From Leifsonia sp. 71-9 (GTDB lineage: Bacteria > Actinomycetota > Actinomycetes > Actinomycetales > Microbacteriaceae), in assembly GCF_001898805.1 (NCBI RefSeq), contig NZ_MKVJ01000007.1, positions 1 to 64,000 of the forward strand: DNA of 64,000 bases, read 5' to 3'. Below, piece by piece: positions 59,881 to 64,000 of this stretch. The notes beneath the pieces are model-generated. The model was not told where the DNA came from. It did no database searches and saw only the letters and a program-made list of their open reading frames with translations. The translations under genes were made by a program, and so were the position numbers. Each line of letters opens with the position of its first letter. Position 1 is the stretch's first letter.

Positions 59881-61382
59881 CAGAGTGCCCCTCTCAGCTC
59901 GGCCGGCAGCTTCAAGTGCTTGGGAACAACGATCCCCAGCGGGAGGGCCGCAGCAAACGCGGAGTCCTGAGCGCCGGTCACAACTCGCAGACGAAGGCGG
60001 GCCGTTGCTGACAGGTTCTCAATCGCCGCTTTCGCGTCAGCAGCTCGGGTCGGGTCGGTCACCGTGGCGGTGACGACCATGCCGAAGTTCACCAGGCCAG
60101 CGCCGTTCGCTTCCTCTTCCGCGGTGGCCATCGCGGCGCGGGTTCCCACCACGTCGCGGGCGGTGGGCCGGTCGCTGGAGGTCATGTTGAAGCTGGCCGC
60201 TCGAAGGTCTGACTGGACGATCGCCGCAGCTCTGGCGACGTCGATCGGGCGGTACAGCCAGGTCACCCGCTTGCGCGCGATATCCCGGTGCGGGGCCAGG
60301 AATCGGGTGAGGATGTTGGCCTGCACGATGCCGCGCGGAGCCTCCGTCATCTGCCACGTCACCGACAGGGCAGAGTCGTGCCGGTAGCTGTCCCAGTTCG
60401 CCTGAGCTCCAGAAGGGCCGACGTCGGACCAGCGCAGTTCGAACGGTTCGCCCGACTGATGCGCATCATCGATCAGCTCGGCAATCTCGGGGTCGTAGGC
60501 GATCCGGATGACCTCGCACAACTGCTGCGCGCCCAGAGGGCGGGCCGCGCCAGCACCGGTCGCTGAGAGCGCCTGAGTCAGACCGGGCAGGCGTGCCGCG
60601 AGTTCACGGCCCATCTCGTCAGCGTCGCGACGTCGACCATTCGTGCGGGTCGCCGCAGCGAACGTGATCGACACGTACGCCCGGACCGTGGCAGATCCGG
60701 ACGGGTAGCTGGCGACGACCTCGCGGAGCATCGCCTGAGCGAACGCGGGTGCCTCCGGGTCGATGTTCAGATTGACCTCACCACGCAGACGCCGCCCGGT
60801 GTCGGGGGCGGTCTCGATGGTGACAGCTGCGGCGACGATGCCGGCCTCGTCGCCCAGGTTCGCCAGCCAGTGACCCCAGTCGGCAACCCAGCTGTCGATC
60901 TGTTCCTGATCGACCAGTGCGGCACCATCGGGTTCCGTGCCGATCACGACGGTGTAGTCACCGGCAGAGGGCACGTAGATCATCGCGAACGGTCGCCCGT
61001 AGGAGTCGGTGTACTCGCTGAGCCGGGACTGCGCCGCAAGGCCCGGCAGCTGAGCGGTGCCCCAGTCGGTCCGCCCGAGAGGGCCCGAACGGTACAGGTT
61101 GGAGCCGGACGAGCGGGCGCGCGTCCAGTTCAGGCGGTTCGTAGTGCGCGTGAGCGCGCTCTGACCGTGCTTGTCCTTCACCGCGACGGTGAGCAGGAAA
61201 CCGGCCATGATTGCGAACACGATCACACCGTTGATGAGGCCGCCGAACATGACGGTGATGACCGTCGCGACCAGGCCCGCCAGGAGCACGATCGTTCCCA
61301 CCATCCCCAGCCCCAGGAGGCCGGGTGTCGTCGGTCGACGCCAGTTCCCGTACGTTCGGACCTGAGCTTGCGTGTTCGCCAT
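59880..61382 (-). CDS. SCO6880-family T4SS membrane protein
   Basis: A 500-residue protein that begins MANTQAQVRTYGNWRRPTTP, with two close membrane helices at residues about 20-70 (PrgI-like) and a long soluble domain. This SCO6880 family is encoded before VirB4 in actinobacterial integrative elements and plasmids, probably replacing the N-terminal VirB3/VirB4 part. No ATPase motif. AGGAG precedes the ATG. Confidence 0.85.
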   Translation of the reverse strand: MANTQAQVRTYGNWRRPTTPGLLGLGMVGTIVLLAGLVATVITVMFGGLINGVIVFAIMAGFLLTVAVKDKHGQSALTRTTNRLNWTRARSSGSNLYRSGPLGRTDWGTAQLPGLAAQSRLSEYTDSYGRPFAMIYVPSAGDYTVVIGTEPDGAALVDQEQIDSWVADWGHWLANLGDEAGIVAAAVTIETAPDTGRRLRGEVNLNIDPEAPAFAQAMLREVVASYPSGSATVRAYVSITFAAATRTNGRRRDADEMGRELAARLPGLTQALSATGAGAARPLGAQQLCEVIRIAYDPEIAELIDDAHQSGEPFELRWSDVGPSGAQANWDSYRHDSALSVTWQMTEAPRGIVQANILTRFLAPHRDIARKRVTWLYRPIDVARAAAIVQSDLRAASFNMTSSDRPTARDVVGTRAAMATAEEEANGAGLVNFGMVVTATVTDPTRAADAKAAIENLSATARLRLRVVTGAQDSAFAAALPLGIVVPKHLKLPAELRGAL

Positions 61383-61390
61383 GCTGACTC

Positions 61391-62908
61391 CTAGTTACTT
61401 CCCGATGCGCCGTCACCGGCTGCATCTGCCGCAGCGGCGCGCACTGCGTCGGCTGCCTTCGCTCCTGCTTCAAGGCCCTTCTGGGCTGCCATCACGCCGA
61501 CACTGGCGGGGCCAGCTGCCGCGGCTCCCCCCGCTGCGGCTCCGCCGCCAGCGCCCGCCGCTTTCCCGGCAGTCGCCGCCGTCCCGGTGTTTCCGCCCGT
61601 CGGCGCGGGTGCAGGCTTGGTAGCCGGACTGTGGGTCGCGCCGGTCGCTTTTGGATCGCCGGTGGCTTTCGGATTGCTGGGAGAACCGCCGCCTGAACCG
61701 CCGCCCGTGTTGGCTTTGCGAATCGCGCCGGTCGCCAGTTCCGCGGCGCCAGCGCCAGCGCCGGCGGCAAGGGCCAAGCCCGCTCCGCCGCCGCCACCAA
61801 CCTGGGACACCATTGGCGCTACGAAACGCATTAGTGCTGGCAGTGCCACGAGCGCCATCGCCATGAGTGCGAGGCCGGTGAGGATTTTGATCAGACCGCT
61901 CCCGTCATCCTTGAACAGGTCGGCGCCGGTCAGCTTGAATGCGGCCGCGTAGACGATCGCAGCGGCCGGCTTGTAGAGAATGAACGCGATCAGCCAGCCG
62001 GTGCACTTCTTGAACCAGGCTCGCCCGGTCTCCGTGTTCGTAAACGCTGCGGAGATGGGGAAGATACCGGCGAGCAGCACGAGCATGCCACCGCGAATCA
62101 CCATCAGAATCACCTGAATGTAGGTGAAGAACGTCGCAATGATGCCGACGATGAGCAAGGCGATAAGGCCGATGGCGCTGGTTGAGCTGATGCCGATCAT
62201 TGCGGTGATGTTCTGGCCGAAGTCCTTGCCAGTCGCGCCGTCAAGAATCCATTTCGAGAAGCCGTCGGCCGCCGCGACGGCGAGGCCGATACCGGTCAGA
62301 CCGGCAGCTGACACAACGACCAGAGTGAAGAGCGACTGCAGCAGGTCCTTGCCTGCCTGTGCTCGCTGCGTCCAGGCCATTCGAGCACCGGCGATGATCA
62401 CCGACAGCACGGCCAGGCCGCCGGTGTACCACCAGAGCGAGTCTTGGATGTAGCCGACTGCATCCGATGCGTTCGAAGATCCCATGCCCGGCAGGAGCGC
62501 CGCGACGATGGCCGAGGCTCCGGAGATGAGGATCACCGCGGCGATGACCACGCCGAGGCGACCGAGATGCCGCTCACCGTCGCCACGGCGACGGTTGACC
62601 GCCAGGAGCGCCCCGCCAGCGATCAGCGAGAGTACGCAGATAGCGAGGGAGATCCACACGGACCACTGAAGGATCGTAAGAAAGCCCGATGCGCCCTGAG
62701 CGCCCTCGGCTGAGTAGTTAGTGGCGGTCGAGCCGCCACCGGTGAGGTTCGGCGTAGGAACCAGGACCCACACCGAACCGAGGGCAGAAAATGCCTTGCC
62801 AACGCCCTCCACGACGTTGTTCACCAGTTGCTGCAGGCTGTCGTTGGTCGCCTTAGAGACGATCGCCCCTCCCGCGCAGACGATGTCAAGCGGTGCGCAT
62901 CCGGCCAT
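61391..62908 (-). CDS. VirB6/TrbL-like polytopic channel protein
   Basis: A 505-residue protein with seven or eight hydrophobic segments between about residues 80 and 360 (for example FLTILQWSVWISLAICVLSLIAGG and ALIVGIIATFFTYIQVILMVIRGG-like text), and a Gly/Ala/Pro-rich cytosolic C terminus of 120 residues (NTGGGSGGGSP...). The N-terminal half contains a Cys (IVCAGGAIVS) near an amphipathic helix. The fold, place and tail agree with VirB6/TrbL proteins that form the inner-membrane channel. Confidence 0.82.
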   Translation of the reverse strand: MAGCAPLDIVCAGGAIVSKATNDSLQQLVNNVVEGVGKAFSALGSVWVLVPTPNLTGGGSTATNYSAEGAQGASGFLTILQWSVWISLAICVLSLIAGGALLAVNRRRGDGERHLGRLGVVIAAVILISGASAIVAALLPGMGSSNASDAVGYIQDSLWWYTGGLAVLSVIIAGARMAWTQRAQAGKDLLQSLFTLVVVSAAGLTGIGLAVAAADGFSKWILDGATGKDFGQNITAMIGISSTSAIGLIALLIVGIIATFFTYIQVILMVIRGGMLVLLAGIFPISAAFTNTETGRAWFKKCTGWLIAFILYKPAAAIVYAAAFKLTGADLFKDDGSGLIKILTGLALMAMALVALPALMRFVAPMVSQVGGGGGAGLALAAGAGAGAAELATGAIRKANTGGGSGGGSPSNPKATGDPKATGATHSPATKPAPAPTGGNTGTAATAGKAAGAGGGAAAGGAAAAGPASVGVMAAQKGLEAGAKAADAVRAAAADAAGDGASGSN

Positions 62909-62910
62909 GA

Positions 62911-63642
62911 CTACGCTCCAGACCAGGGCGTATATCCGCCGAGGCTCTGCAAGGCCGCGGGCGGGATCGGCAGGTTACCGCTGTCGTCAGCGATGAATTT
63001 CCAATCACCTTCGACCCAGGTCAGCTTCAGCACGAGGCTCACTAGCTGGCCCGTCGAGTAATTGAGCGCCAGATCGATTGTTGCGTTCTTTCCGTCGTAC
63101 GAGTCGACCTTGAATCCCGCAATCTGGGCCCGATACCCCGTCGAATCGGAACTCTCGCTGCTCCGCGCCTTCGCCGCGTCACGACCAGGGCCCGGCGCAA
63201 TGAGACTCGGCAGTTTGGCGCGAGTAGTCGCGTCACTTCCGAGAGCGATGAAGTTAGCCGAGGCATAGAGCGCTCCGGTTGCCGTATGTGCATAGCAGCT
63301 GCGGAAGCCGTCTGTGTCGATCTTGCCCGGGCCGGCGCCCTTACGGTCGGTCGGAGCCGCGATTGTCCCGACAAGCTGCCAATCCGACTTGGGGGCGTCG
63401 TCGAGCGACGACGTGGCCTCATAGCCCTTCAACCCGCAAACGCTCGGGTCGGCATCGGTGGCGGTGGAATGAGTGGCCGTGCTCGAGGGCGTTGGTCCGG
63501 TGGTCGGCTTCGCCTGCCCGCCGATCACCGTTCCCACGACTAGGACGACCGCGCACAACAGCACGACCCCGACGATGACCGCGGCGACGATGAATCGCCG
63601 AGTGGTGAAGGGGTTCGACTCGGATGGCTGGTTGTCGGACAT
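62911..63642 (-). CDS. VirB8/TcpC-like membrane-anchored T4SS protein
   Basis: A 243-residue protein: short cytosolic tail (MSDNQPSESNPFTTRR), one TM helix (FIVAAVIVGVVLLCAVVLVVG), a Pro/Thr/Ser linker and an exported domain with two cysteines (SVCGLKGYEA, FRSCYAHTATG). The C-terminal strands (VDSYDGKNATIDLALNYSTGQLVSLVLKLTWVEGDWKFIAD) resemble the NTF2-like fold of VirB8/TcpC. It probably scaffolds the channel. ATG 63642 starts the cytosolic tail. Confidence 0.7.
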   Translation of the reverse strand: MSDNQPSESNPFTTRRFIVAAVIVGVVLLCAVVLVVGTVIGGQAKPTTGPTPSSTATHSTATDADPSVCGLKGYEATSSLDDAPKSDWQLVGTIAAPTDRKGAGPGKIDTDGFRSCYAHTATGALYASANFIALGSDATTRAKLPSLIAPGPGRDAAKARSSESSDSTGYRAQIAGFKVDSYDGKNATIDLALNYSTGQLVSLVLKLTWVEGDWKFIADDSGNLPIPPAALQSLGGYTPWSGA

Positions 63643-63659
63643 GCGTCTGTTCCCTTCGG

Positions 63660-63956
63660 TCAGCTGACGAGGAAGCCGACGAGGCTGGCAGCGCCGGCGA
63701 TGACGATCACGCCGGCCATTGCCATGCCGAGCGCGCCGAGGTGTGCTCCACCCTCTCCGCGGCGGCTCTCGATCGCGAGCTTCGCGCCGATGATCATCAG
63801 GCCGATGATTACGACGCCGAGGGCGAGCCACTTCACCCAGCCCATGACGGCGATGAACTTCTCGGATCCGGGAGGGGCTGAGCCGTTCCCGGGGTCGGGG
63901 ACGTCCAGGGGAACGAAGGAGTTCACGGTGTCGAGAACGGTGTGGAGCGTGTGCAT
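63660..63956 (-). CDS. VirB2/TrbC-like small two-TM protein
   Basis: A 98-residue protein with two membrane helices (VKWLALGVVIIGLMIIGAKLAI and LGMAMAGVIVIAGAASLVGFLVS) and an N-terminal exported or cytosolic loop (FVPLDVPDPGNGSAPPGSE). The size and layout fit a VirB2/TrbC pilin-like subunit. It is the first complete gene of the T4SS operon here. AAAGGAAG precedes the ATG. A gene upstream ends at a TAA at 63983-63981 and continues past the window edge. Confidence 0.65.
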   Translation of the reverse strand: MHTLHTVLDTVNSFVPLDVPDPGNGSAPPGSEKFIAVMGWVKWLALGVVIIGLMIIGAKLAIESRRGEGGAHLGALGMAMAGVIVIAGAASLVGFLVS

Positions 63957-64000
63957 TGTGCTTCCTTTCGGTCAGGCCGGTTAGGCGCTGGTCGTGTTGG

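Overview
The window looks like part of a large conjugative plasmid from a high-GC actinobacterium, most likely a member of the Microbacteriaceae (Microbacterium/Leucobacter type). The reasons are the uniformly high GC, frequent GTG starts, overlapping GTGA/ATGA gene junctions, leaderless-looking promoters, and actinobacterial families (SCO6880-type conjugation protein, DUF4913, CmtR, CsoR, DUF6153). ParA/ParB with a palindrome array, a winged-helix Rep-like protein, a MobC/relaxase pair with a candidate oriT, and a VirB4/VirD4 type IV secretion block all point to a plasmid rather than a chromosome. No rRNA, tRNA or CRISPR array was seen.

Layout. 1-7.6 kb is plasmid backbone: an ArdC-like antirestriction protein, parAB with a centromere-like array, an IS110-family element with a long 5' noncoding end, small accessory genes, and a divergent gene pair around a LexA-type SOS box. 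7.6-11.4 kb is a Cd/Pb cassette (cmtR, SPC-type P1B ATPase, lspA, cadD). 11.4-18.5 kb holds two Mu/Tn402-like transposons that converge: tniA-tniB-tniQ on the plus strand, and a resolvase-DDE transposase-ATPase unit on the minus strand. 18.6-24.7 kb carries a frameshifted TPCP-type P1B ATPase, a DUF2231 protein, a VIT1/CCC1 transporter and KatG. 24.7-29.7 kb carries a resolvase and an M-box magnesium riboswitch driving an NRAMP-related transporter and a detached MgtE-like cytosolic protein. 29.7-34.5 kb has a resolvase with an orphan Fic-type antitoxin, two AhpD-like proteins, and two ArsR/CDF metal pairs. 34.5-39.9 kb returns to backbone: a glutaredoxin-like/HTH pair, mobilisation genes and a Rep-like gene. 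39.9-43.4 kb is a defence island with an E2-only CBASS-like operon and a RES/Xre toxin-antitoxin pair. 43.6-55.9 kb is a secreted M15-like peptidase followed by a copper island (Csp-like storage protein, copA, copZ, csoR, MFS pump, copB, DUF6153, DUF305, M23, F510_1955-like). 55.9-64 kb is the T4SS operon, running off the right edge.

How the genes work together. The plasmid moves by MobC/relaxase and the SCO6880-type T4SS, resists restriction with ArdC, and is kept by ParAB and RES/Xre. Its cargo is mostly metal handling: Cd/Pb/Zn efflux (CmtR, P1B-4, CadD, CDFs), copper efflux and storage under a three-promoter CsoR regulon, Mg uptake under an M-box, and Fe/Mn plus peroxide handling. The most unusual points are the short CBASS-like operon, the M-box/NRAMP pairing, a C-terminal CxSCQ tail shared by two otherwise unrelated small proteins, and a family of dispersed leader repeats, two of which precede those same two genes.
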